The notes under the pieces were generated by a model. That model did no database searches. It was not told the DNA's origin and worked only from the letters and a program-made list of their open reading frames with translations. Positions 50,915 to 61,720 of a stretch of 64,000 nt of DNA are shown piece by piece. The translations under genes were made by a program, and so were the position numbers. Within the stretch, counting starts at the first letter, position 1. Every line of letters begins with the position of its first letter. Origin of the DNA: Hedera helix (Eukaryota; Streptophyta; Magnoliopsida; Apiales; Araliaceae); contig OX359273.1 of the NCBI GenBank assembly GCA_947179155.2, positions 41,872,523 through 41,936,522 on the forward strand, given 5' to 3'.

Positions 50915-53900
50915 ATTAATGTATTTCTCGTGGTCTGTGCATTCCTGATATTTAAGCTGTACTGGACTAAGTTTTCGTGTTGTATTCTTCTTTAGACCAG
51001 ACAACGAGAGTAACGGTTATGTGGATGGTTGTACTTTAGCTGCTGATGGAGGTAAGTTTTTGGGTTATTGGTTTTAGAGTTGGAGTGAAGAGTGTTGTGA
51101 TTTTTAATGATATTATATTTCTCAAATAATTGTACCATTTTACATATAAATATTTATTTTCATAGGGACTTCTGTTAATATTAACAGGCTCATATTTTTC
51201 ATTGATTTCTGTTGTGTTGAGGTAAACTTGTTTGGTCCTTATACTATAATATAATTTTGTAATTCTCATTGAAGTCATAGTGTTTAGCTGCAGATGCATA
51301 TCCTGCAAACCTTGTTTTGACCGAGGGAGAGTCTATATATGACTATTGCTGGTATCCATACATGTCTGCTTCAGGTGAGTCTTCTTTGTTGAGGGGACAA
51401 TTTTGATTTATTCTTACTAAACAGAGTATGCATACTGTTATTCCTCTAGTATTTCTTATCAAAAAAATTAATAAAGTGATATGCCGTAGTGGTCCAGAAT
51501 ACAAGTCTGATTGTGCTTCTGGTTGAGATTTCAGATCCAGTTACTTGCGTATTTGCAAGCACTACTCGTGACCATCCTATTCATCTTTGGGATGCTACTT
51601 CAGGCCAGGTGCTTAATCATTATTCCTAACTTTCTTTCTATAGAAAAGACAAGTGACATTGTTAACTTTGACTGAGATACCTAATAACTTTTTGCACTAT
51701 GCTGAAAGTTGTTGCGATGCCATCTCATGAAATTAACCCTGAATAGTGTTGTGAATTTTTGGTGCTTACTACCTGTTAACTTGCACCTCTTAAAACTTTT
51801 CCTGAATTTGCAAACCGATATGATAAGCAGATTTACTCCCCCGTTTTGGGTCCTTGATTTGCTTTGGTTAGTAACAGATTTGAAATGCAGTTGCGTTGCA
51901 CTTATCGGGCTTATGATGCTATGGATGAGATCACAGCTGCATTTTCAATCGGTTTCAACCCCGCAGGGACCAAGTAAGAGTCAAATTTCTTCGAAGATTT
52001 CAAAATATTACATATAAGAAGAATATGAACTTGTGCTTGCGAGTTACGTACAATCTAGTGGCACTCAAATTCTACACAGTAATTATTTCGTAGGTGTTGA
52101 ATCTACAAAGTAATTATTTCGTAGGTGTTGAATGGGTGCTTGTTTTCTATTACTCGAACTATTGTATCAGTATCCTTAATTTAATTGTTATATACTTCAA
52201 ATATACATTTGATTTTAAACCTTTCCTGTCGACTTTAATTAGATTATGAACTATGGCATATGCTGCTTTGAGTGAAGTTCTACACAATTAATGCTGATAC
52301 AGGTTGTGAAAGTCTTGATTGAAAACTTACTGTTGCTCTTTTGCCTAGTGATTTATATGCTCTTCACTGGCAAGTGATGTTATTGAATGCTAGCTTTACC
52401 CCTCACAAGTGACAGCTTAGCTTTGTCTTGTTAACTTTAATCAATTGCGTGTTTGTGAATTACAGAATCGGTATTTAAATTTTCTTGTGTAAAATCTCAA
52501 CCATTTTTGCAAGATTATCTAATTGCAAACCTTGGAAACTGGACCATCCAACCACGCCTCCACAAAAAGCACTTGTATGATCATCAAAATGTCTATATAT
52601 GAAAATTGTCTGTGGTTCACATCACTCTATGATATTACTGTTGGTCTTAGTGACCTATCATCTATACTTTCAGTGTTTCTGACTTTTGTTCGCTGGGATT
52701 TTAATCTGACATGTATGTAGTTCCTGATAGAAGTGAGCAATGCTTTTCCTCTTGTAGGATATTTGCTGGATATAACAAAACTGTTAGGATATTTGATATT
52801 CATCGGCCTGGTAGAGATTTTGAACACCATTCAACTCTTCAAGGAAATAAGGAAGGACAATCAGGTATTGGTTACTTAGTGTTCAATACTTTAATCTTTT
52901 TTCTTAATTATAATAATAATAATAATTATTATTATTATCATCATAGTGGGCAGAGGGGACATGAAATCTAACCTCAAAACTTATAAGAAAAGAAGGCCAT
53001 AACAGCCATATAATAGTGCATCGATTGAGACTATTTAAATAAACTAATAAAGCCATAAAGGCTATAGAATAATGCTTTCATCGAGGCTAACAAAGAATGT
53101 CTCCATTGAGTCTCAAATTAATGTCCGCTCTCATGTGACAATTACCATTCAAACTTTAAGTATTCTGACATACAAAACCAATATTTAGGTTGTGATTTCA
53201 TATCTTAGCTCTTACTTTATCACCACACTCATCATATGCCTTCCAAGCCTTTAAATTCCTCAAATATTTACTGGCTAAAGCTTCTATGTACTATTATCAG
53301 TAAATGCCCAATAGAAGTTACTTTCTTGGATATTAAAAAATGTGGCTATGAAGTGGCATTACCTCAAGGTTAGAGCACATCTCCTCTTTCAGCCGTCCAT
53401 GATCATTAATTAATTATAAAGAATATTCTTTAAATGCCTCTCGTGAGAATTGACAACTTTTTGTTAGGACGAAAGTTCTTTCTCACTCCTTACCCATCAA
53501 CATTTGAAGATACAACAAACACTTAACCCATCATAATAACTAAAAAATATTGGAAGAAGATTTCAGCTGTAGTTTTGCACAAACTGAATTTCTTTTATGA
53601 CTATGTTAATGTATAACTATGTTATTTTATAGTTAGGACGGATTTGTTATAGTTTTAGGAATTTATGATATCAGGAGAATATTGATGTAGGACAGATTTT
53701 GAAGGTGTATAATTGGTAGAAATAATATGATAGTAAACGTAGGATTTCGCTCAACGCATAAATCACTAGGGGTTTAGGACTTCAACTCTACGTCTATTGG
53801 CTCCTATAACTAGGATTTTAACTTCACGTCTATTAATCTTAGGAAAAATAAAATTATCTTTGCGATAATTTACCCAAAGAAATTATCAATCAATAATAAT

Positions 53901-56900
53901 ATGTATTCTCCATAATATGAGAGTACATCAGTTCTTTAAATAATACGCAAGTCTTAATTTAATTAGGACACAAATCCTAATTACCCTAAAAATATTAGAA
54001 GGCAAAACTACCCTTACTAATAGAAATAAAATACCAACTATCTCCTAAAATATTAAAAGACTAAAATACCCTAACTAATAAAATACTTTCTTATATAATT
54101 ACAACAATTCCATACATAAATAAATACATTAAATTTATAAATAAATAATTATAAACTTGATCCCCGTCAAATATGTTCACTTCTATAATGGTTTTCGCAA
54201 TAAGCTCATTCCCTCCGTTGTTTACATAATATTTACCAATTTAAAACAGAGCTACAAGATAAGAACTTGTCATAACCCAACTCCCGTGTGTCCTCCCCAT
54301 CTCTCTCCAAACACCATCACCATCACCACACTTATTTTCTTATTTTTTCTGTTTCGTCTTGTGTCAGCATATTTTAGTTTAAACAATAACTATTTCCTTG
54401 TGTTTAGGTATCATATCTGCAATAGCATTTTCACCAAGTCATGCAGGGATGCTTGCTACGGGATCATATAACCAAACAACGGCAATATATAGAGAAGATA
54501 ATATGGAACTCTTATATGTCTTACATGGTCAAGAAGGTGGCGTTACACATGTAAGTGGGTATACACGATAACACGATCATGCATTTTTGACTTTGATTTT
54601 AATTTGTCAAAATAACTCAAGATCCTCTAATATGTTTTGTTTTTTTCAGGTCCAATTCTCAAAAGATGGTAATTACTTATATACTGGAGGTCGAAAGGTA
54701 AACTATAGTGTATCTTGCATATAATCATATATTAGGATTGCTTATGTGTTTTAATGAGCAGGGGAGGGGAAAATAGGGGGTTTAAAAAAAATTATTGTTT
54801 TCTTTTTGGAGGGAAGGTAGGGTAGAGCAGTGGCGAAGCGACGTATAAGTTTGTGGGTGAATTGACCCCGCTGAATTTTTTGTTTGTTTTATAATATATG
54901 GCAAAATTTTAAAAGTTATATACAAATTGACCCCATTGAAATTTTGTAATTTTTTTAATATATGATATCAAATTAAAAATTTATAATTTTCTCACTTGAG
55001 TTTCAATTTCATATCATTCCTACTTTCTCTATATATGTATATTCATATAATCTTCTTAAACTAATTAATAATGTATTTTATATTATTTTTTGAAGAATTA
55101 ATTATTTATAAATAATGTCTTTAAAAAAATATATTATGGGTCAATAGAGTGTATATATAACATGCATATAAATATATATAGAATTAACAATTATTATATT
55201 ATCATTGTAATCAAATATATGTTTTATTTATGGAACCTAAAAGTATAAAACTATTAAAAAAAAATTGGCTCAGGAGCGTTGCCCCTGAACCCCCCGCTAA
55301 ATTATTTATAACCGCATACTAATTTGGACCCCGCTGACTATTTTTTTTGCCTTTGCCACTGGTGTGGAGGATTTTAAGATTTGTTTAGCCTCCATTTTTA
55401 TCTCTTGATGGAGATGGACCTTGCCATTTTATCCTTAGTATCATGGTAGCTTTATAAGTAACATGCAGTATCTAAATTATCGTGCATTGGACAAATTATA
55501 ATCTTCAATTTTTTTGTAGGATCCTTATATCTTATGCTGGGATATTCGCAAAACTGTTGATATTGTTTACAAGTAAGTACCATTTTCTTGAACAAAAAAA
55601 GCTATTATGATCCTATAAACAGAGCAGTATGTTAATTATTTGATTGGATGACAAAATCTTTAAATACCAATGTTTCTTGATGTCCATGTACTAGGCTGTA
55701 CAGATCTTCAGAAAGTACCAATCAGCGAATACAGTTTGACATTGAGCCCTCTGGTCGACATCTTGGTACCGGTGGTCAGGTATAGCTTAAATTATTGCTT
55801 TATATTTGGAAGTAATGTAATCATTAATCAAACTAACTTTGATTTTCTTGCAACATGCTTCTAGGATGGTTTAGTTCATATATATGATCTGCAAACGGGG
55901 CAATGGGTGTCAAGCTTCCAAGCAGCACTAGGTACTACTGTTTTATATATTTGTTGATAGAAACTTTTAATTTGTTTCCAATATAACATCTTCTCTGTTT
56001 GTTTGCATTCATACAGACACTGTCAGTGGTTTCTCTTTCCATCCATATCTTCCAATGGCAGCTTCTTCATCAGGCCACCGGAGATTTGGGGTTATCGATG
56101 ATTCTCATGAGGATTTAAGCCTATCTGGTATTTTTTTAAACCTTCTATGCAAAATCCTTTCTCCAGCTGTTAGCATGTGCCAACACTATTCTTCATTTAC
56201 CATCATATATACCTTGTTTTCGTTGGCCATGCCGCCATCGAGTAAATGTGATTATCTTTTAATGAGAATAGTTATGGCGTCATACTGCTTCGTAGCTCTG
56301 ATTAGGTATTCTATATCACTAAGGTGGCGTTTGGTTCGTGTCAATCAATATAATAGCTCCGTAATGCAATAGGTTATTATATTGGTGTGATATTATCGCA
56401 TTACATGTGTAATGTTATTACATCAATTTTTAAGCTTTTCATTACATCGTCCAATTGATGTATTGGCCCATTACGTCCGTAATACAATAGATCATAAAAG
56501 ACAAAACAATAATGATTATAATTGATTTGACATTTTAACTTACAATTTACTTTATTTATTACATATAATCATATAATTTAGTGAACCAAATACAATTTTG
56601 AACATAATGTAATAACATTACAATTACTACATAAATACTAAGGACCCAACCAAATAAATGTCGTAATAATTTATTACCATTATATTACAATTCTATTGCA
56701 TTATATCAAATTTCTGTTTGGTGAGTTAGTTTATTTGCTGTGGTTAGGTTATATTTCTTTGATGACAATTCCATGACTACGCTGCTTTAGCAGTAAATGA
56801 ATGATATACCGATGGGTGCTCCTCACATCTGTTAATGTGTACATCATTGGATTTGTTGCAAATACGCAAATTTGAATAAACATAAACTCGTCAAGATATG

Positions 56901-57259
56901 TATATTGAAGTTCCCACCTCCCAATAATTTGGGTTGACAGAACTCAGTATGGGATATTATTTGTGTAGCCTAGTGAAGAATAGCATTATGAGCCTAGAGG
57001 GAATTGACATGTTTATTATATGGACCTTCAAATTGGCATACACTACTCTAACTTTGACTTAATCATTCTGAACTACTTGTGTTGGTGAAATTAATCAATG
57101 AGTTTGGTGCTCAAAGACAAGGTTGTTTGTCTATCTTGTGTAGGTGATGAAAATTGTGCTTCAGTGTGGAGTTTCTCGTTCTATTCAGCTGAAGAGAATG
57201 CTGCTAGTGCCAACGCTGGAGATATTAACGGACAAACTGGCAATGAAGAGAATCATTGA
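49880..57259 (+). CDS. WRAP53/TCAB1-like WD40-repeat protein
   Basis: Fourteen exons: 49880-50073, 50177-50239, 50996-51051, 51294-51374, 51535-51608, 51891-51973, 52758-52864, 54408-54550, 54650-54697, 55520-55572, 55695-55779, 55865-55931, 56017-56127 and 57144-57259; 1281 nt, 426 aa, in phase. Human WRAP53-like signatures occur in order: NFLKGLKWSPDGSCFLTSSD, IYDYCWYPYMSASDP, STTRDHPIHLWDATSGQ, RAYDAMDEITAAFSIGFNPA, AGYNKTVRIFDIHRPGRD, GQSGIISAIAFSPSH, GGRKDPYILCWDIRK, STNQRIQFDIEPSG. A short acidic N terminus precedes the propeller and a Ser/Asn/Glu-rich tail follows. Known for the animal protein: binds CAB boxes of Cajal-body RNAs and telomerase RNA. A plant role in telomerase or scaRNA trafficking is inferred. 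Large introns (7, 9, 13) hold repeats. Confidence 0.95.
50648..50688. repeat. GA-rich microsatellite in WD40 gene intron 2
   Basis: GGAGAGAGAGG followed by a longer GAGAGA run (about 50671-50688). Confidence 0.85.
50843..50911. repeat. AT microsatellite (about 69 bp) in WD40 gene intron 2
   Basis: A pure alternating AT run, the longest in the window, between exons 2 and 3. It gives the Tyr/Ile repeat frame on the minus strand. Confidence 0.95.
54828..55361. mobile_element. MITE with CAGTGGC termini in WD40 gene intron 9
   Basis: The left end is CAGTGGCGAAGC and the complement of the right end CAGTGGCAAAGGC. Inside, GACCCCGCTGAATTTTTTG near the left is echoed by GACCCCGCTGACTATTTTTT near the right, and GCCCCTGAACCCCCCGCTAA is a further characteristic word. 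It is 534 bp and non-coding. The superfamily is uncertain and no clear target duplication was seen. Confidence 0.55.
56321..56735. mobile_element. Probable hAT/Harbinger-like MITE in WD40 gene intron 13
   Basis: The left end contains GGTGGCGTTTGGTTCGTG and the right part CCAACCAAATAAATG and GTTTGGTGAG. Between them are several mutually complementary words (GTAATGCAATAGG, TATTGCATTATA, TTACATGTGTAATG). GGCGTTTGGTT ends are common in plant DNA MITEs. Borders are approximate. Confidence 0.4.
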
Positions 57260-58296
57260 CTTTGTATACCGAGGATAGTATGTAAACTACTTATGCTTCA
57301 TCGTACGAGTTTTACCCTTTCTGTGGTATGCATATCCTCTCCCATTCTCCCAATTTTAAACTATAATGTAAATGATATCAATTACTTGGTTCAATTAGAG
57401 GCTTCAATTTATTCCTGTCATGCTTCTTGTTATTAGAAAATATCATATACATGTAATTGGGATACGAGTTGATACAATGGATGGGATCTAATGGTTCGTT
57501 CGTAAAGCGTTTGGATTCCTTTCTCATTGTTTCAAACTTAAGGGTGAATGATGAACTTAAACAACTAATGTATTAATATTTTTAAATTATGATAACGTCA
57601 TTCTTGCCATCCGCCAAAGGAAAACAATTTTTTTAGTCAATTTCTTAATTCAAGTGATATTTTTTGATTCCTTAGTAAGATAATCCGCCTCGTGTGAAAT
57701 ATTACTACTATGAAGCATGTTTTCATTGTGGCTAAAAGTTAATAATAAAGAACTTGTTTGCATTTGGATTGCAACTTTGAATTGTAAATGAATATAGATC
57801 TATAGATACGAACAACAAAATTGTCAAATAAAATATTATTTTTTTAATTTTAAATTATAAGATTATATTAAAAAAAAATTAAAAGATAATTTTAAATATT
57901 TTTAAACTTAAAATTAATATTAATTTATTTATTTATATCAATATAATTATAAATATTTTACTTAAAAAGGCCAATGATTGAGAGTCGCATAATCTTGATT
58001 TGTAACTGACCATAACTGGAGTAGGGTGATACTTGGCATTAACTTATGAGGGTGTCACGTACTGCTTGGTTACTTATTTTGTCCTCAACATAATTCGTTA
58101 AATATCTCAACTACTGCCTCTGTCCCTCACAAATAAGTCTTCCATTTTTTTCATAAATAGAATAAAATTCCTTTCGATTGATAAATAATATAAAATAATA
58201 TTATATTTTTAAATTTATCATTATAATTTTTTTTATAATTCTATTCTAAACAGACATGACAATAAAATAAGTATGAAAAAAAGGTGTCTCACCCTT

Positions 58297-58493
58297 AATA
58301 TACAAAAAATTATTCAGTGCTCTTAGAATATTGTCACGTAGTATTTCAGACTAATCACATATTGTCATTTCAGCATGTGTAGTAGACTCAAATATAAAAG
58401 GTCTACTACACATGCTAAAATGACAATATATGATTGACCTATAACACCACGTAAAAATGTTCCAAAACTACCGAATACCTTCTCATAATATAC
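58297..58493. repeat. Foldback (miRNA-like or MITE) hairpin
   Basis: The inner arms are nearly perfect: ATATTGTCATTTCAGCATGT then GTAGTAGAC, against the complement of GTCTACTACACATGCTAAAA then TGACAATAT, with a 13-base loop (58388-58400). Pairing continues less perfectly outward to ACGTAGT/ACGTGGT and beyond, giving arms of about 85-90 bases. There is no coding potential. Confidence 0.75.
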
Positions 58494-59086
58494 ACCCCCC
58501 CGCCTAGCCAAGGGAACACAAAAAATTGCCAAACCTATTACTTAATTAACAATTATTATTTTTTCAAATAAAATAAAATAAAATAATATTTATAAATGTA
58601 ATAAATAAATTTGTAAAATTAAAATTTTACAAGTGAGAGACTTTCATGTAGACATACAATGGTTTAATAAGTAAATATTTCTCTCTTTTTTATTCTTGGT
58701 GGTGCACCTACTTTCTCTGCATATGAAAAAATTATTCAATAATTACTCCTACTTATGCTAAAAGGGTGACCGTGTTTGACGTGTTTGATTTTGATTCTGC
58801 ACTCCACCCACCAGCCTCCTGCATTCTACTTATTTTTTTTTAATAATAAGAAAAACTATAACCGCCGACACTCGCCCCACTTACATACTTCTCTCCTAAT
58901 CCCAACCGTCCATTCATCCACCAGCCCCACATTAACACACGCGTCACAATCTCAACAGCCACCCTTACGTCAACTGCCAAATGTCAGTCCACTCTAGCAA
59001 ATAGCGAAACAAAGGCCGAAAAACACAAACCGTGTTAGATAAGCTAGGATACCGAGGACAGCCGAGTTGGACCGGCCAAACCCACC

Positions 59087-59334
59087 ACGTCATCGAGCCT
59101 TCCCACGCTGTTTCCTCAGCACCACTATTCTAATCACACGTGTCCCTTCTAACGGCTAGTTTTCCTGATTCCATATATACATCATACATGGATGACCCTA
59201 GAACTTTTATATCGAAAACTTCGAGTCCTTTCCAGTAATTACCAAAAACTCCTGTATTTATCCACTTAATTCAAAATATATATATATAGAGATTCGATAG
59301 AGAAAGATAATAAAAATCTTAACTTCTATATAAA
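59087..59334 (+). promoter_or_regulatory. F-box gene promoter with ACGT elements and TATA box
   Basis: It contains CCACGTCATC (ACGTCA at 59087-59092), an ABRE/G-box-like ACACGTGT (59136-59143, in the context CACACGTGTCCCTT) and TATATAAA (59327-59334). Transcription would start about 30 bases past the TATA box. A 5' UTR intron is likely: donor GCAAG|GTTAGT near 59447 and acceptor ACATCAG near 59653. ACGT-core elements fit abscisic-acid or stress control, as reported for FBS genes. Confidence 0.6.
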
Positions 59335-59699
59335 GAAGAAGTGAGTTGAAAACGGTTCTTGTTTCCTCCTCTAGAACAGCTAATTCCCATCAATTTCAAT
59401 TTACACCTGCTGCTGCAAATTAGGGTTTTTCTGTCCCAGTGCAAGGTTAGTGCTCATCATTTTTCATTTTCTCTCTCTATTTTTTTGTGTTTATACATAG
59501 ATCTAGTTGAGATTGATTGATTGAAACAATATTTAGAGTGATTGGTGTTGGTTTTCTGTTTATATGACTTGATATTTTAGTTGAAGTTTGAGTTTTGGGC
59601 TTAGGTTTTGGATGATTCTGATAATTTCTGTTGTTTGTTTGATGAAACATCAGGTCTTTTTGAGTTCTATCAGAGTTTTGGATTGGTATTGTAAGAGAA

Positions 59700-60419
59700 A
59701 TGGCTTTAGGAAAGAATTGCGGCTCAAATGAAGGATTGGGGTTTGGGTATGTTAGGTTTTCGCGGTCCTTTGGTAGAAAGAGGGTTGTGATTTCAAATGA
59801 TATGGAGGTTGATTCCTCTTTTACAACTCCCACGAAGAAGCACTGTAATGAGAACTGGGTTTTGAGTTCTGACAAATCTATAATAGAAGCCCTGCCTCAG
59901 GATATTCTGGTAAGTCGTAAAGTTCATTTCTTGTGCATATATAATACTATATAATTAATGTTCATTTCTAGTTTTAATGGAGCTGTATTGAGAATTTGGG
60001 TTTTTTTGTTTTGCAGGTTAGGATATTATGTGGTGTAGAACATGATGATTTGAAGAGGCTGTTCCATGTATCAAAATCGATTAGAGAAGCGGTATGTTGC
60101 TACTTGTTAGAATGTTTTGATTGTGTGTGGTTTGAAGTTTAGATTTAGTTTTGATTAATGGGGTATTGATTCTGATTTTTGTTTTGTTAATGAACAGACA
60201 GTGATAGCAAAACAATGGCATTTCACATATAGTACGCCTACAAAGAAACTAGCTTTTCGGAATTCTGTTGAGTTTGAGGATTTGGGCGAGTTTGATGAGG
60301 TTGAAGCTCCAAATGCCCCTAGGCAGTCGAGGGTTCCTCAGTCTCGTTTAACTGGGAAGAAGCAAGACGAAGTATGGCCAAGGAGAGTGTTATTTATGGA
60401 AATGGAAACAGAGATATAA
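59700..60419 (+). CDS. FBS: Small F-box protein, F-BOX STRESS INDUCED (FBS) type
   Basis: Three exons: 59700-59909, 60017-60091 and 60198-60419; 507 nt, 168 aa, in phase. The F-box starts at about residue 63 (ALPQDILVRILCGVEHDDLK) and continues RLFHVSKSIREAT. It is followed by AKQWHFTYSTPTKK, the conserved block of the FBS group, and a C terminus with WPRRVLFMEMETEI. No LRR or Kelch repeats are present, as usual for this family of 160-190 aa proteins. Known: FBS1 and relatives join SKP1 in SCF complexes, bind 14-3-3 and FBS-interacting proteins, and respond to stress hormones. The F-box lies centrally rather than at the N terminus, also typical of the group. The specific paralogue is uncertain. 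Confidence 0.93.
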
Positions 60420-60859
60420 TGTTCAGTTTGTACCTAGGCACGTTTTTGTATAGGCATTTGTTGTATCATTTGGTAAAAAAAGTTGGTTAGTTAGGGATTG
60501 ACGTCTGTCATTAAGGGGCAACAATCTTTGCAAGTCGCTTGTGTTCTTCAACCCTTTCATTGAAGATGAGTTAGCTTGTTTGTATTTGTTTGTACATGTA
60601 GTGGAAACAGAGGGATATATGTTGAAAGGTTTTACTGGCCCTTTTGTTTGATTAGTTAAGGATGTCTATACACAAGTATGCACACTTTGTGCAAATCTAT
60701 TTTCAATCTTAAATAAATTTGGTTCTATTCTCGTTCTTTATTTTAGCAGGTGTGATGATTCTTTTCTTATTGATTTTACGTACTATGTTACTTCACTACT
60801 TGTGTATGCTTTATGAACATTATACTGCTACAATATTAATCATCCAATGGTTCAATGAA

Positions 60860-61044
60860 ATGATCAGCTGATTCCTGGATGATATTTTGGAGCTATATTG
60901 TTTTATAGCTGTTTTTTAAGGATTCCTAGCTGTTTCCAGAAGGGATTTTCATGATCAGCTGATTCCTGGATATGATATTTTGGCGCTATATTGTTTTATA
61001 GCTGTTTTTTTAAGGATTCCTAGCTCTTTCCAGAAGGGATTTTC
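60860..61044. repeat. Two-copy 91-bp tandem duplication
   Basis: Both copies start ATGATCAGCTGATTCCTGGA and end TTCCAGAAGGGATTTTC (60860-60950 and 60951-61044). They differ by a few substitutions and small indels, so the duplication is recent. Confidence 0.95.
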
Positions 61045-61072
61045 AGGTTCTTCCAGCAGGAACAACCTATAT

Positions 61073-61255
61073 TACTCATTCATTCCAAAAATGGGGATAC
61101 AATTATTATAATTGTATAGTATATGATAAAAATTATTAATTACAAAATTTATTTTATTCTAAATTTTTATGAGTTATATTAATTTTGAAGTTTAATATAC
61201 TGTCGTTTGATCTTAAAAATTAAATTTTATTTCTAGTTTTGAAACAGAGGGTGTA
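61073..61255. mobile_element. Diverged Stowaway-like MITE
   Basis: The left end TACTCATTCATTCCAAAAAT and right end AGTTTTGAAACAGAGGGTGTA are partly complementary. The interior (TTATGAGTTATATTAATTTT) resembles that of the Stowaway copies at 32195 and 39466. Confidence 0.5.
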
Positions 61256-61313
61256 TCAGGCTACAGCTAGCTGGGGGACCACTAGTATTCTCTGCATTTT
61301 TGGTTTTTTAAGG

Positions 61314-61720
61314 ACAGATTAGTTGAATTGCTTGACACATCCATTTTGATTGAGGCAAGTGTTCTGGAAGGTTTTCTTCCTTACAAGAGTGACAGGGAGG
61401 AAATGGTACTAGGGAAGAAATTCAAGACAGAATCTACCAATCAGGAACTGTCCCATTATCATAGATTTGAAACCCCAGAAAAAGAATTGAATTTTGATGT
61501 GCTTATATTTAGGAAGGTTATATGTGACTCAAAATATTAACTTTCATCATTAAATAGTCACTATTAAAGCTGCTTTTGTGCAGGAGCTTGATGGAAGACA
61601 GCTAATGCCCAAGTTACAAGGGAAATAGCTAATGAGGGGAAGGAGTTGAGATACCCATTTCTGGCAGAGTATCCATCCACTCCTGGAGTTTTTGCTGACC
61701 CTTATTATAGAAGCTATTGA
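61314..61720 (+). pseudogene. Unidentified gene fragment with frameshift
   Basis: A splice-like acceptor (TTTTTTAAG, ending 61313) opens a 68-codon frame (LVELLDTSILIEASVLEGFL, PYKSDREEMVLGKKF, HHRFETPEKEL-like) that ends at a donor-like AAG|GTTATATG (61517). A second acceptor TTGTGCAG ends at 61583, followed by ELDGRQLMPKLQ, which hits a stop. Shifting by one frame from about 61603 gives VTREIANEGKELRYPFLAEY then PSTPGVFADPYYRSY and TGA at 61718-61720. The composition and splice-like borders suggest the last two exons of a real gene with an indel. No upstream exons lie between here and the F-box gene. I do not recognise the family. Confidence 0.45.

Larger units (their letters stand above)
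57260..59699. other. Intergenic region between the WD40 gene and the F-box gene
   Basis: 3' UTR of the WD40 gene probably extends to about 57460. A foldback element lies at 58297-58493. A C-rich, TE-free stretch (58770-59170) leads into the F-box promoter. The open frame at 58776-58997 is low-complexity Ser/Pro/His sequence and is not supported as a gene. Confidence 0.6.
60420..61313. other. F-box gene 3' UTR and spacer with a tandem duplication
   Basis: The first 300 or so bases are probably 3' UTR. A two-copy 91-bp duplication lies at 60860-61044 and a diverged MITE at 61073-61255. No gene was seen. Confidence 0.6.

Noticed and set aside
50611..50916. Tyr/Ile-repeat protein on the minus strand
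   Set aside because: Produced by the AT microsatellite and a GA repeat in intron 2 of the WD40 gene.
56055..56372. 105-aa plus-strand frame
   Set aside because: It is exon 13 of the WD40 gene read through its donor into the intron.
58105..58280. Stowaway-like start CTGCCTCTGTCCCTCACAAA
   Set aside because: Right end not identifiable; too decayed to delimit.
58776..58997. 73-aa frame upstream of the F-box gene
   Set aside because: Low-complexity Ser/His/Pro from C-rich promoter DNA; no family similarity.
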